DNA of 64,000 nt from Amanita rubescens (GCA_015039365.1 WION01000112.1:62001-126000); one strand, 5' to 3'. Shown: positions 11,446 to 23,450, counted from the stretch's first letter. The notes: generated by a model from the letters alone, not told the origin. Program-made: numbers and translations.

Positions 11446-14400
11446 CTAGGGATGCTGATAGACTTTGACCAGCAACGGCAATTGGCTTTTACCATTAGGA
11501 TCTGATGCAAGGACCGGTCGTTGGACAACTAGCCATTTCCGCTTGATATCAGCTGCAGGGACTGCCAATTGAAATTCAAAAGCTCGAAGAAGTGTGAACA
11601 AAAGTGCTTTCATTCTATGTTAAAAGTCGTCTTTCAATACTACTCAAAATAGGTGCAGCGAACTTACTCCACGACCGAGAATTTGTATCCAATGCAAGCG
11701 CGAGGGCCGCCCAAGAAAGTGAGCTGATTTCCCCATACGCCGGGGATCCTGCGAACCGCCTGTGGAATGGATTCCCAGCGTTCCGGCCTTCACACAATCT
11801 AATTAGTGGTCGAAAGTAACAAAGGATTTTATCGCTTACTTGAACTCTGCCGCATCCTCCCCCCAAAGGCTTACCGCACGATGGATAGCTAAAAGGGGGA
11901 TGGATACAATTTGCCCTTTCCTTACCCTGTAGCTTGCGATTTAGCGTGGCAAGTGGGTATGCAGAAGCTTACAGACCGAATACATTCCTGGATATTCCCT
12001 TCCTCGTCTTTAACAGGTATTTCTAGAGGAATTATATCATCCGCGGCCGCAACTCTTGCTGTCAAAGGGACAGGAACATAAAGACGCATGACCTCGCGAA
12101 CAACCTTATCGAGGTAAGGGAGAGCGTTCAGTTCATCCATCGTAGGATTATCGGTAGGAACACTCAAGAGTTCTACGCGTAACTTCTCCTGAACATCGAC
12201 ACGCTGGGTCAATGCGAACAACGCCACACTTTAACAGTCCGTTATCACTGTAGGGTCGGATGTATAACTTGACAAAACGTACCTTGTAGTTTCGTGACCC
12301 GCCACGAAGAATGTTGGTATTTCTGAAATAACAACAGCTTAGCACCGTTTTCTGTGGGGACAGGTGGACGAATAGTTACGGGCCACTACTTCATCATCGC
12401 ACATTCTCTGGCTACTAGGCAAGTCCGTGGCCATATTCGCTCTAACAAGTAACGACAATATATCACGTCCCTGGGAAAAATCCTTTGCCAGACATGAACT
12501 TTTCTCTGTTATCAATGCGGCCCGACTATCATCCAGGAGCTTGTGGGCAATGCGAGTCATCGTCTCTTTTGCTTTCTTACTTTCGGTATCGCCGTCCGCT
12601 GGCTGAATAAGGGAATAAAGCACATACTGCGCTCTAAGGCTTGGTCAAACGCACCAAGAAACGCAGAGCAGGAATTCTTGCTCTGATGAGGGGCATTAGT
12701 GGAGGTCGGGCCCTTGGCTTGAAAACGGTTGCAAGCACTCGTTGAAGCTCATTCGTGCCATCGCCGGAAAGCGCATTGAATTGATAATTGAATCCTTGAA
12801 ATCGTGGGAAAACGAAGAAAAATAATGGGCGGATTTCCCTTACCAGCCAGACCGATGACATCCAAGGTCATCCTGGTAATCCAAGGGAGGATATCGATCG
12901 AAGTAATAGGTCCGACAGGTCCCTCATACTTCATTATTTCATTTTCCAGGGCATCTCGCAGCTGACATGTACTGTGAGCAGACGAAGATACTTGTGAATG
13001 ATGGAGTTACCTCGATGGCTTTATCAACAAAAATTGTAGTTAATTCACGTATTTGTGCAGTTCCTAATGCAGGATTCTTTCTATAATTAAAGCAAGTAAC
13101 ACTGATTTGATGCCATAACTACTTACCATAATTCGTCTCTAAAAATAATAGTTAGTTGTCGGAGAAACATCCATCGGTTAAACAAATCAATACCTGCTGC
13201 CTGTGTTTATCGCCTTCAGCAACTAACAGACCTATAATCCATTAAACACATTACTCAGCCTAGCCTAGAGTCTTACCATCGCCAAGTAATGGAGTGCTGA
13301 TATGGCGGCCAAATTCTGTCTTTTGATACAAATTATTATTCATCAAGATATGTGATATGGCTTTTGTATCCATTGTCGATAAACTAGTCTTCTACGCGTT
13401 TCGACGCTCAGATGTCTTTTAAGGAAAAGGGTCGTTCGCGAGAGGGAAGGGTATAGTTTTCACTCGAGTGAGCCTTTGAGTTAAAAACGGATGGGCAAAG
13501 CCCCCGGGAGGGACTCCCGGCCCGAAACGCTGGGGGTCGGCAAGGCGAGCTGTGAGGGCGGGTGGGCGCCAAGCAGGTCAGCCTTTCGACCTTTCAAAAG
13601 CGCGTCGGACTAAGAAGGGAGGAAGACGTCTGAAGGGCGGCTTATCTTCCTTAGTACGGACCTGAGAGAGGGAGTGGCGGGTGGGGCGCGAAAAGATCCG
13701 GAAGCTGCTGTAACGCAACCGAGGAGCTCTAATGGCGCGTCACGAGAGCGAGCTGGAGTCGGTCACGTCGGGTCTCGCTGTCTTGATGTGGCAGGAAAGA
13801 GAAGGGAGACCGTGGCACAGCCACTTCGCTACCTCACACTTAGACTACATTCTACGCCACGCCTCATCCCTCGGCTAGCTTAGAATTACCATCTACGCGT
13901 TTCGACGCTCAGATGTCTTTTAAGGAAAAGGGTCGTTCGCGAGAGGGAAGGGTATAGTTTTCACTCGAGTGAGCCTTTGAGTTAAAAACGGATGGGCGAA
14001 GCCCCCGGGAGGGACTCCCGGCCTGAAACGCTGGGGGTCGGCAAGGCAAGCTGTTCCCCTGATGAGGAAGGAGTTCATAACGACGCGGCCAGTGAGCTTG
14101 TCGACCCCTCCGTCCTTTGAGGAAATGATCGTCCGTGAGAGGGAAAGCCTGAGGGTACAGATCTGCTTTCGGAGTCCGGGATCCTTGAGTCAAAACGGAT
14201 GGGCAAAGCCCCAAGGGGGATGGCCAGGGGGCAAAATGCTGGAGGTCGACAAGGCGAGCTGTTCCCCTGATGAAGAAGGAGTTAGCGACGCGGCCAGGGA
14301 GCTTGTCGACCCCTCCAGTCTAGGAAGGAGGTACACTCATTCTGATTAATGGCCCAAGGGGGCAAAAACGTCTGATGGGTGAATGTACCTTGTGAAACGG

Positions 14401-15337
14401 CTCAAGAGTACGGCGTAAACGCCGTAAAGGGAGTCCCAGACAGCGCGAGCAAGGGTAACAAGGGGGACGCCTCGGTTTTCGCTGTCACAAGCTGCTTTCC
14501 AGTTCCTCTTGGCCGTGTGCTTGGTGTCACTGCCAGTGGGCCGGCATGCATCGAGAGGCCATGACCTGGGATGCGATCCGATGTTCGGTGATCATCCATT
14601 GTCAGGCGGCCGTGTAATTACGGCATCGAGGGCAAAGAGCCGGATGCGATCCGACGTTCGGTGATCATCCGTCTTGCCTAGTATGGTGGACAGCCGTGCG
14701 ATACGGTGTCGAGGGAAAAGAGCCGGTATGGCCCGGGCAGCTTCATGTGGGTCATTCATGTAGCGCGTCGTGCTGATCCTGGAGCGCGAAAAGATCCGGA
14801 AGCTGCTGTAACGCAACCGAGGAGCTCTAATGGCGCGTCACGAGAGCGAGCTGGAGTCGGTCACGTCGGGTCTTGCTGTCTTGATGTGGCAGGAAAGAGA
14901 AGGGAGACCGTGGCACAGCCACTTCGCTACCTCACACTTAGACTACATTCTACGCCACGCCTCATCCCTCGGCTAGCTTAGAATTACCATCTACGGATCA
15001 TTCAAAGTAACGGATTCGGATGAATTAGAATACATAGTGAACAAATTCTAACTCACGCCAAGAATACTATTATATTTGAACGTAGGGCCATAGATAGATG
15101 CCCATTGCTCGTATACCAAAGCATCCTAAGAACTGTGTTATGTTTGAAACGAGGACAGTAGTAATGGAAACACAGTACACTCTCCAGTATCTCGTTCAAA
15201 TTCCCGAAAATCCAATTTGTGCTCTTTGGACCTGGCAGTCGTTTCAAGGGTGAAGTGTGCTCCCAGTAAATAAACTGTGTTAGCTTTATAAGAAGATATA
15301 CTGCCAAAGCGAGGAAACCGAGTGCAACTATGTGCAT
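11446..15337 (-). CDS. Cytochrome P450, copy 1, carrying a 1.6-kb intronic transposon insertion
   Basis: Microsomal-type P450 with an N-terminal membrane anchor ([14 protein letters not shown]), proline hinge ([10 protein letters not shown]), I-helix AGHETT, ExxR ([15 protein letters not shown]) and heme loop [14 protein letters not shown]. Its exon order matches the intact copy 2 at 26545-28863 and it ends at a stop at 11446-11448. Two differences stand out. Tandem transposon units (13396-14989) sit at the second intron/third exon border, and the duplicated target contains the acceptor AG, so the reading frame can still be restored by splicing. Twelve nucleotides (codons for Ala-Thr-Thr-Trp) are missing at the start of the exon after the I-helix motif. 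No frameshift or stop was seen in the exons checked, so this may be functional or newly decaying. Substrate unknown. Confidence 0.75.
13391..14994. mobile_element. Tandem pair of related non-autonomous elements inserted in P450 copy 1
   Basis: Comparison with P450 copy 2 marks the insertion. Unit 1 is 13396-13891 and unit 2 is 13897-14989; the 5-bp sequence TCTAC precedes, separates and follows them (13391-13395, 13892-13896, 14990-14994). Both units begin GCGTTTCGACGCTCAG and share about 150 bp at that end and about 210 bp at the other, ending GGCTAGCTTAGAATTACCA. Unit 1 lacks the middle of unit 2. No transposase or reverse transcriptase is encoded; short open frames inside look incidental. 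The repeated GC-rich start sub-blocks recall 5'-monomers of LINE elements, but the class is not established. Confidence 0.75.
13924..14330. repeat. Internal monomer-like repeats of the inserted element
   Basis: Within unit 2 a roughly 190-bp pattern recurs in diverged form. Shared words are GAGAGGGAA, AAACGGATGGGC followed by AAGCCCC, GTCGGCAAGGC / GTCGACAAGGC, and CTGTTCCCCTGATGA followed by GAAGGAGTT. The blocks begin near 13924, 14115 and 14250. The same block is also present once near the start of unit 1. Confidence 0.6.
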
Positions 15338-16085
15338 GAGGCTGAACCGAGGAACGACTGTTCAGAATTGGACAAGCCGTACCAGTACTCGGACTCTCCC
15401 GAATCTCCGCCAATGAAGATCTGGCCGAATGGCATCATTTCCATGCCGGTGGCTATGCAGAATGACCGTTCTTTCTCTTTCCGGCTCCAGAACACAAGTT
15501 CGCTGTTATACGATTTAAACTTTGGATGATGTATCACAGAGGTCCATCTGCCGATCTGGAATCAAGGGTAGTCTGATTTGAGGTGCGCGGGCTGCTGGCG
15601 CGCCTTGTCTTTCGACGTGACAACCATGCTAGAAGTTCAACTTTTCGGATTCACATTTGAAGTTTGAAGGTTGGTAGCGGCGTTGACTAGAGAGACTCTG
15701 ATATGAGACATGTACTATGTGGCCGGGTTCGTACCGGTGCTGAGACTACCTCTTAAATAAGTTGGTCATATACACAATCCGTATTACTATGTACGCCAAT
15801 AAGTTAGGGCCCAAGTCACTCTATTCAGCGTGTTCCCGGCAACGGCGTCAACGATATAGGCACGCGTGCCTTAGGCGCCGTATACGTGAAGGGTACACCA
15901 CCAGGGCACCCGCATGTGCATTCAAATCATGATGATGGTGAATAGATGGAGACCCTGCAAATAGTCTTCGGAGCCAAGTAATAAGATACTAAGTCCGAGT
16001 CCCGTCCCACGAGTCACTGAGATATTATCATCGCATACATATACACACGATTAGCTAGTATTCTAAAGAAAAGATGGCAGATACT
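15338..16085. other. Intergenic region upstream of P450 copy 1
   Basis: The first 80 bases (to about 15415) match the sequence upstream of P450 copy 2 (28864-28950), including GAATTGGACAAGCC / AAATTGGACAAGCC and TACTCGGACT, so the duplicated segment carried at least part of the promoter. The remaining 650 bases hold no recognised gene. Confidence 0.5.
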
Positions 16086-18933
16086 CTAGCACTCATCATC
16101 ATCGTTGACGAGTTGCTTCATTCGTCGGGATGCAGGTGTAGCTTTCTTGTTGCTCCGAGTCTTGCCCCTAGATGAAGGTTGCCCTCTGTGTGATCTTAAA
16201 TCAGAACGGAAGAGAGGAAACCGGTCAAGACGAACCTTTCGCTTGCTCGATCCTTCACCATCAACCAGAGTGTTCTTGAACAATTCCTCGGTAGCCTCAC
16301 TGAAATACTCACCAACTATTTCCAACTCCTGTGAATAATAACGAATTAGAAGGGCCGACCCCTGCCCGACAGCAGTGACGTACGTTCTGCCTTGCAGACT
16401 CAATCATCTCGCGACTCGGTTGCCCTGCTTCGTACGTCAGAGGCGAAGGTAGTTCCGGACACAAACTCCTACCGCTTTGCAGTCCCATATGGTGAGCCCG
16501 GGCGAGCCGCTCACCCAGGAGTCCGTACACGTCGCCCACCGTAACGTGCATTTGTTCGTGCAGTGGGGCAATCAATTGCGTACCACCCCGTATGGCTCTC
16601 AATTGCTCGTCGACGATCTTCCAAGAACGATCGTGTTCGACGATCCAGACAAATGTGGATGATAAGGTGTAACCCTTAAAGTGCTTCACCCACCGTTGCC
16701 AATCAGTATAAAAACAGGCTTCTGAATCTTTGTGGAGAGGGTTGATGGAGATCTGAATGGGTACTATCAAGACGGTTTTCTTCTGCTTGTCCGTGTAAAG
16801 ATAAAGGGCATCGAAGTCCTTGTAATTCCACTGATCCGGGATATACAGTGCTTGCGATGCCTCCAATGAGATCGCGTCCAAGATATCCCCAGCAAATATA
16901 TTAGGTTTTAAAGATTTCCAGTGAAGGCCTCTGATATTGAGGCCATGACTGATAGCGCTAAGGCAAGTTTGTTTTACGACGAATCCAACAACGACCGGGT
17001 TGTCCTCAAAAGCATCAAGGGCGTTGAGCCATGTATGACTAAGGAATTTATCTGGTTTCACTTTGCGGATAGTTATCGCACCACCTTCCCTGGCAAGACC
17101 GCATGTGTAATGACAACGGCCGGTTTCTTCATCCCGCCAGAAATACCTGTGGTCAAAGCATTCCGCTCTAATGAAGTGCACCGAGCCTAATAAGCAGGCG
17201 AAAAGTGAATCAATATATCTTAGGTAAAGGTATCAGCATAGTTAAGCGACATGGACAAGAACGCACCAACAATGCATGTTTCCGGTGATCATGGATCATG
17301 CTTTGATCAAAATTAAGAATATTTGTCTTCACCATGGCGAGTTCCCGATGGTGCCAGAATTGTTGTTGTATGTTGCAAAAATTTTGACCTTTCCACCCTA
17401 AAAGGGGTCGAAGAAGAAGAGGAATGCGTCCCGTTAGGTCTTCAACCCTACCCTTGTCGGACTCTCGCTCGAAAATGGGCAGTTTGCCCTCGTGGTGAAC
17501 CCACCATTGTTTCATCTCCGCCTGCAAAACAGAGGCAATTGAAATCAGGAGACATGGCATCCGGATTTCTCACCTTTGACATTCCACCCATCATTGACAT
17601 CTTGATTTCGGTCGTCCGCTTCCGTTTTGTATGTCGAAACGTCTTATAGTTTGCAGAGGCGCTGGTAATCCTGTAGTGACCAACGGCAATTTTCCGCAAG
17701 AAGGCCCAAAGATCCTGCTTCGCTGAGTTTGAGACCGGATCTGCGTTGATTTCCTCCTGCTCCAAAGCGTTTATTTGATCAACGATGAAATAGAGACGTG
17801 TGTTCAAATTGCCACAGAATTTCGATACGTCGTCCATGTTTTGAAACGATCGTATCTCGTCACGACGTGCTAGTGAGGAAGGATCGGCGAATGAGCAAAG
17901 CATTGCGCTTTGGATGTAGGGTAGGGGATTCGCCAACATTTGCCGGCAATCAGGTAGGTAAACTGGGCGCTTTCCAAGGCGGAAAAGGAGGCATGCCAAG
18001 GCCGCGAGCATGTGGGACTTGCCGGACCCCATGTTTCCGTAGAGGAATAATTGAGAAGAACCGGAACCAAGCCGAAATGATTGAACTTTATCCCAGAGGC
18101 TGCCAAAACGCTCTCGTCCCATATACTCAAACATCATTACCGGTTCCTCACTCAGGGGAAACCGATCCGTAGGTAATCGGCCGTACAACATGGGAAACGG
18201 AAGCGAACTCAGATTATGAATATTTGAATACCAGTCAGGACTGGCGTCGATCACTTGCAAAGCGAGATGAAACCCACGTAAATCAACTGTTTTAATGTTA
18301 AAATGGGTTGTTTTGCAACGGTCTGGCAGGAGCGACACACCTTCTGACGGCAATAACTCATTAAGGCGCTCTTTTTGAGACTGCTGATCTGGAGGGACTA
18401 AATCATTGGCGGTTGGTAGATGAGTTAATGGTGAAAGAAGCGCCGGCGGGGGGTTGAGTGAAAGATGATACGACATCGTCAGTTCCACTCATACATGAAT
18501 AATGAGCCAGCAGTACTCACCACTTGGACTAGACAGTGCAATCCCAATGCGCTGAACCACAATGTGGAGATGCTTTTTGGAAGGCGGTTCGGGAAATAGC
18601 TCCACCACTTCTTCTCCAGAACTCAACTCTGTCGAATACATGTCGATGTTACCCAGGTCCGCTAATCGCTGCGCGAGACCACGATGGGGATCGATAGGAA
18701 CCATCACACTGAGCTGAAAGAGAAAGTCAGAAGGCGCACGCCCTTGGTATTAAGGAAATGACCTTCAAAAGCTTCAGGCTGTCAGCGTCTGTGTCACGGA
18801 GACATTCTATTCTCTCTTTTATCTTTGCCTTCAATCGAGCGACGCTGGCATCAATCGGAATGTCGAAGACGTCGTATGGTCGTGGATCGCCTTCCACCAA
18901 ACACCAGAGAGTTCGAGATTCTTCTGAAGACAT
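16086..18933 (-). CDS. Crinkler-header protein with P-loop NTPase and nuclease-like region
   Basis: Multi-exon gene. Exon 1 (18763-18933) and exon 2 (18521-18713) encode a ubiquitin-like Crinkler header: LWCLVEGDPRPYDVFDI, then LSVMVPIDPH and HLHIVVQ. Exon 3 (17574-18487) has a Walker A loop, LFLYGNMGSGKSHMLAALA, and a Walker B-like RLYFIVDQINAL. Exon 4 starts at 17521; its join to the next exon (about 17181) was not resolved. The following exon has a D(x)n-VPIQISINPLHKDS pattern resembling the derived PD-(D/E)XK core seen in NTPase-REase Crinklers. The C-terminus (ends 16086) is basic with NLS-like clusters (SSKRKVRL, RGKTRSNKK). Known family members are thought to act in nuclei. The 33-nt intron 18488-18520 is unusually short. 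Confidence 0.78.
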
Positions 18934-19600
18934 AGTGGGTAATATTGGAGGAAAGCCGTATCGAACGAGAGGTGGACGAAGGCGAAATTTTTGAAATGGG
19001 AAAGGACCTGTTGGACTTCATCGCAATAGGAGGCTCAGCGATCGAATATTGATCGGAGTCACGTGTCACGTCAGACTCGAAAGTTTGTGTTCCAGATAAG
19101 CCCCGCTGATAGACAATGCGAGAAACCTTGCGAAGCAAACGTGAACAAGATTTTTATGGTTTTCTGTAGAGAGGCTCGCGCAGAAGTGCTGCACACACTC
19201 TACTAGTACAACAAGTACAAGTCCCCAGTCAACTCGGCCCTACCTAGTCCAAACGGAGTCCGAGTTGTCCGTTCGGAATGGAGTAAAGTCCTAGTAAATT
19301 CCTAACTGTCCGCACGGAGTCCGAGAGAATAAATTCCTAGCAGTTTGAAGAACTTATTCCGAGTGAATTCCTAGCAAAGTGGTGAACTTGGTGAATTTTT
19401 AATTATTTTAAGTGCCTACAAAATTTTATTACCTTCGGTGACAAAAGGGGCTCTCTGGCGTGAAAGCAATCACTATAAAAAGCTCGGAGGAGGTCTCAAT
19501 CTCCCGACCCTGGATATAATCAGCCTTCGGAGTTGGAGTTGTCAGACGAGACGCTGGGACATGCCAGAGAAGTGTACATTTCCTAATGGACCAGGAGCAT
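18934..19600. other. Intergenic region with short AT-rich repeats
   Basis: Upstream region of the Crinkler gene. Around 19240-19380 the words ACGGAGTCCGAG and AAATTCCTA / GAATTCCTAGCA recur several times, giving a weak repeat pattern. No gene was recognised. Confidence 0.4.
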
Positions 19601-19791
19601 ATCGGAGGAAAGTTTGCGCCCTGTTCACATCTCCTACAAGCGGCCCACCGTGCTGCAAAACAGCGAAGAGATTTGTCGCAAGACCAAGCTTACAGCCAAG
19701 GTCGCCCATTCACTCCGTGCGCGAATGTTCGGGTGAGTATCCATATATTCACGCTTCCTCCTTTCCATGATACGCTTCCCCGGATACCACA

Positions 19792-20947
19792 TCATTGTAT
19801 GGTACTGGTCCCTTCGCAGGTCAGGCTCTTCAACTTCGAAGATAAAGTGAGTTGTCGAAGCATACAAGAGACCACGAACTTACAGAAAAAAGGGGTGACC
19901 TTCTCTGCCAATCTGAGATCTTCCTCTAACTCCTGAGCTTCGTCAACTTGGAAGTCATTGACATCCATGGCCCTCCTCTTCTTCGTGATAGTCCCTATTC
20001 GAGTCATACCAACGCTAGCTTGAGCTGACTCTGCTTGGGGCTCGTTTACTGGTGATTCGGAGGTCGGGACGATCAAGCGGAATCGCTTGCGAAGACCAGG
20101 CTTTACGAACCACTTTGCTTGTTCGATAATCGCCCATGCAAAACGAGAAAAGAGGAACTCGTGTGACAACTGAGCGGTATTAAATGTTTGATTACGATAG
20201 AGTGCGGCGGCCTCGTAGCTTCGACTGATGAAATGAACGACCACCCATTTTGCTTGATCAAAAAGTAATGATTGCAGGTCCCAACGGAGGGCGAAGAGGT
20301 TCCTAGAGTCGTTCTCCTCTTTCCAATCTGATAAGGAGTAGACCCGCATGTTGTTGAGTCGCATCTGAGAGCGTTAGCAATAGGTATTGTAAGGTTCACC
20401 TTACGACTTACCCACGATCCCTCTTTACTTGGGATGATATGAGCCGCGGTTATACCATTGCGCCAACCAGAAAGACGGCATCGCTTGTCCCGTAATTTCA
20501 CCGCGGCACTTAACTCACTCCAGTTGTCGGGAGCGACTATTCCGTCGTCATCCAGAGGAACTGTTCGATCCCAGGCTTGGGAAGTTGGCCATGAGGGAAA
20601 CGCCACAAGCTAAAGTCGAGGCAGATGGGATATAGTAGATCCGTTTGCGGGTTGATTAGGTGGCAATAGTACTGATTTAGAGTTAGGATCCCATCTGGAT
20701 TCATAGAGACCACACCCTCTGCATTCTCACGATCTCTAGACAGGGACAAAAATCCAGTCTCGCTCGTAAGGATCTGACACGCGGTAAGAGCAGTGAGGTG
20801 ATGAACGCCAAAAGTGCGTGGTTCGTTCGCTGGTGCCTGTTGTACATTATTGGCGGGAAGGAGAAGGAATGCTTCGTTATTTGCAGGGTGTTTGATTTCG
20901 ATAAAGTGGGGATTGGATGGGACGTTGGGATTGACGATATCTTCCAT
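19792..20947 (-). pseudogene. HNH endonuclease domain gene A, apparently frameshifted
   Basis: Protein of the fungal HNH_2-domain family. The N-terminal exon runs from 20947 (MEDIVNPNVPSNPHF) to an arm ending CLDFSLWRFPHGQLP. The homologous continuation AWDRTVPLDDDGIVAPDNW lies in another frame, and a single missing base in the CCC run near 20579-20585 would reconcile them; no intron fits. Downstream the HNH core is visible: RDKRCRLSGWRNG (paired-Cys position partly lost), ITAAHIIPSKEGSW, then an intron of about 45 nt (GTAAGT...CTCAG) and SRNLFALRWDLQSLLFDQAK. A basic tail (TKKRRAMD) follows. This is either a real pseudogene or a sequencing indel. The 3' end is approximate. Confidence 0.65.
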
Positions 20948-21282
20948 AGCGCGAGACAGTTCGTAACTATTGTGCGCATGCGCAGTTGTAAGAAGTTATA
21001 ATTCATTGCAATCAAGCTGTCGTCGCTAGAGTCCCTGTTCGCCTCATCGGGTCCCCGCCGAGTGATGTCCTCTCCGCTGCCAGCTTCCACTGCCCAGACC
21101 CTCCACAAACGACCTCCAGAGTTGTTTCTACCCCCTTTTTGCGAGTGGCGGCCTGGTATATTGACCCAACGCCAAATTCAATCGTCAATGCAAAAGATGC
21201 AAAAGACCACCCTTAGCCAAGCTTCGACCGTTTTTAGGGCACTAAGAGTCTATAGTAGAACAAAATTCTAATCTACAAGATA
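20948..21282. other. Short intergenic region
   Basis: About 335 bp between the HNH gene start and the stop of the Crinkler-kinase gene. No gene or repeat was recognised. Confidence 0.4.
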
Positions 21283-23450
21283 TTACCAATTCCCCGGGCA
21301 ATCCCCTGCTCGGATGTTCACTTTAAGTCTTTCAAGCATGTGAAGGTCATGGTCTTTATGCAACGTTGCCCTCGGGCCAACACCCTCGGCCCACTCGATC
21401 GCATCACCAATGATGAACGGGTATCGGTCCACCTGATGAACACCACACCAATCGTAGTCAACCAATTTCGCACCGTTGCCATCAACAAGGATATTAGGCG
21501 TTCGCAAATCACCAAAAACCAGGTCATTGGCATGCAACAGTTCTATTGCCTTTTCCACCGACTTGATAATGGGATCCAGACGACTCTTGGGTGGCGATGA
21601 ACGCAAGAGTTCGGTTAACGTTCCACCTTTTACATAGTCCATGACCACCATGAGCAGGCCTCCATAACGAGGCCCTTTTGTTCCATCATAGATCAGCCCA
21701 GGCGCAAGACCGTCGCCAGCGAGGAGGCAATGAGCACGAGTGTTGTAGGTTAAGACAAACTTTACAACAACCTCTTTGCCATCCGCCTGCTTAGCTAGAT
21801 AGGCGGCCTTCGAATCGTCCTCTGAGAGTGGTGATACATATTCAATATCCATCCTATCACCATTCAGTATGTAAGATCGAACAAAGGGGAAAAAGCGAGA
21901 ATTTGTCGGTTGACACGGGAGGCTTTCATAGTAGTGGGTAAGATCTCGAAGGGCTCTTCGGAGAGCAGAAAATAATCGGAGAGGAGTATCGATTGTTCCA
22001 ATGGGATGAAGGCCCTGCGGCGGAAGGTAAATGGGGCCAGCAAGGCGCTGAATTAAAACCTTCTGCAAGTAGACGGCACCAAGTACAGTTATCCATGGGC
22101 CGGCAATTTCCACGAGGAAGCACGGAGAGCAAGAACTCGATCGAATAGGTTCATGCTGTACACGTACACGTGAGCCCGCAATACAAAAAAAATCGACAGC
22201 AGCCCACCAAGGAGCATGTCCTCGCATAGGATTGCTGTACCTGTGTTTTTGCGTCGCCGCCAATGCCGGGCTCCAACTTTAACTCAACGAGAGCTGATAG
22301 AGCGTTATGACCTGTAAGTGTCCTCACTATCGCCCTGGCATCTGGTTCCGTCAGGTCCGAATTTTTTACCCGAGGCAGGCTAGTGCCAAGAAGGCGCGAG
22401 AAAATGGGCAGGACAGCTTCCACTCGACCGCTAGGAGGACTCTCGTCAACCCGCCCACTCTGTTCTACGACATAGAAGTGTGATGAAGCTTTCATGAAGC
22501 TAAAAGCATCATCCATGCTTGGCATTGACTCATCTGGATCTACTGATGAAGCGGTTCTATACCTGGGCGTTGTTTCTTCGAAGTAGGCGAAGAAACGGTT
22601 GAACACGGGATGATAGAGGCCTACAGGAGGCCCTGATCTAATCCACGGCCTGCCGTTGAGGATTTCTGCGGACTCCTGCCGTATCTGCATCGATCTGGCG
22701 TCCTTACTAACGGTGGAAGGGGTTAGCCCGGCGCAGTATCGCTTTGTATTTGCTTCTTACACTGAGGAAGAGGTGTGTTAATCGTGAATTGGGTGACAAT
22801 TCAAAAGAGATATGACAAACAAGCAGAGAGGTCAATTACTCCGGTATCCACTCGCGGTCGTTTTCCTAATCCAGATGGCCCTGTGAGTCGGCGGGACGGA
22901 CATGGGTAAGGTTGGGAACAGTAGGGACAGAAACAATGGCAAAATGAGATGAGCGGAAAGTTTTTTGGGGGCAGAATCTCATCAGCGACGCTCAGCTGTG
23001 AGATCCACTCTTACTCACTGGTACGCGGGACCTTTACAATTATGTGGATGTAGCTTCTGTCGGGTTGTGTTGTAAAGATACTGGAGACGGTTTTCGAGGA
23101 GCCTGATTTGACCGCAAATTTTGAGAGATCGTGTCCCAGGCGCTCGATACGTTCAACGAGAGTCTCCTCTGGCTCGGCATCGATGGCGTCCTTGGGCTGA
23201 GAAAAGATATGTCATTTCACATTAGTAGTGGCTCGTCGATGGCGCTCACCTTCCACAATTCTAGAGTGTGAGGATCGATATCCTTTAAAACACCCAGTGC
23301 TCGCTCGCTTCGTATGAGCCCCTTCAAGTTGCTAAACACATTACTGCACCCCACGGGAACTACAAAGACAATAGATTCGCCTTCGAAGTTCGATATGACA
23401 ATTAAGCTGAAGAGTGTCGTCCTGGTTCGGGACCGGTGTAGGCTCTGCCA
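21283..23450 (-). CDS. Crinkler-header protein fused to nuclease-like region and protein kinase domain
   Basis: Minus-strand multi-exon gene. The header is in the upstream exons (about 23030-23450): LKDIDPHTLELWK, intron, PKDAIDAEPEETLVERI, SYIHIIVKVPR. A Pro/Gly/basic linker (GPSGLGKRPRVDTG) and the central region follow (NGRPWIRSGPPVGLYHPVF, then VELKLEPGIGGD, an E-x-K that could be the core of a PD-(D/E)XK fold). A 52-nt intron (22156-22207) leads to the last exon, 21283-22155, with FLVEIAGPWITVLGAV and a kinase domain: VVVKFVLTY (Lys), VFGDLRTPNILVDG (catalytic loop with Asp but Gly in place of His-Arg) and LVDYDWCG (DYD for DFG). The architecture matches Crinkler proteins with C-terminal kinases in basidiomycetes. 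A clean start ATG in the header frame was not found, so the 5' end is provisional. Confidence 0.7.

Noticed and set aside
13674..13883. 69-codon ORF, repeated at 14706-14981, inside the inserted element
   Set aside because: It is open only because the same GC-rich element end is present twice; no start context, family match or splice support.
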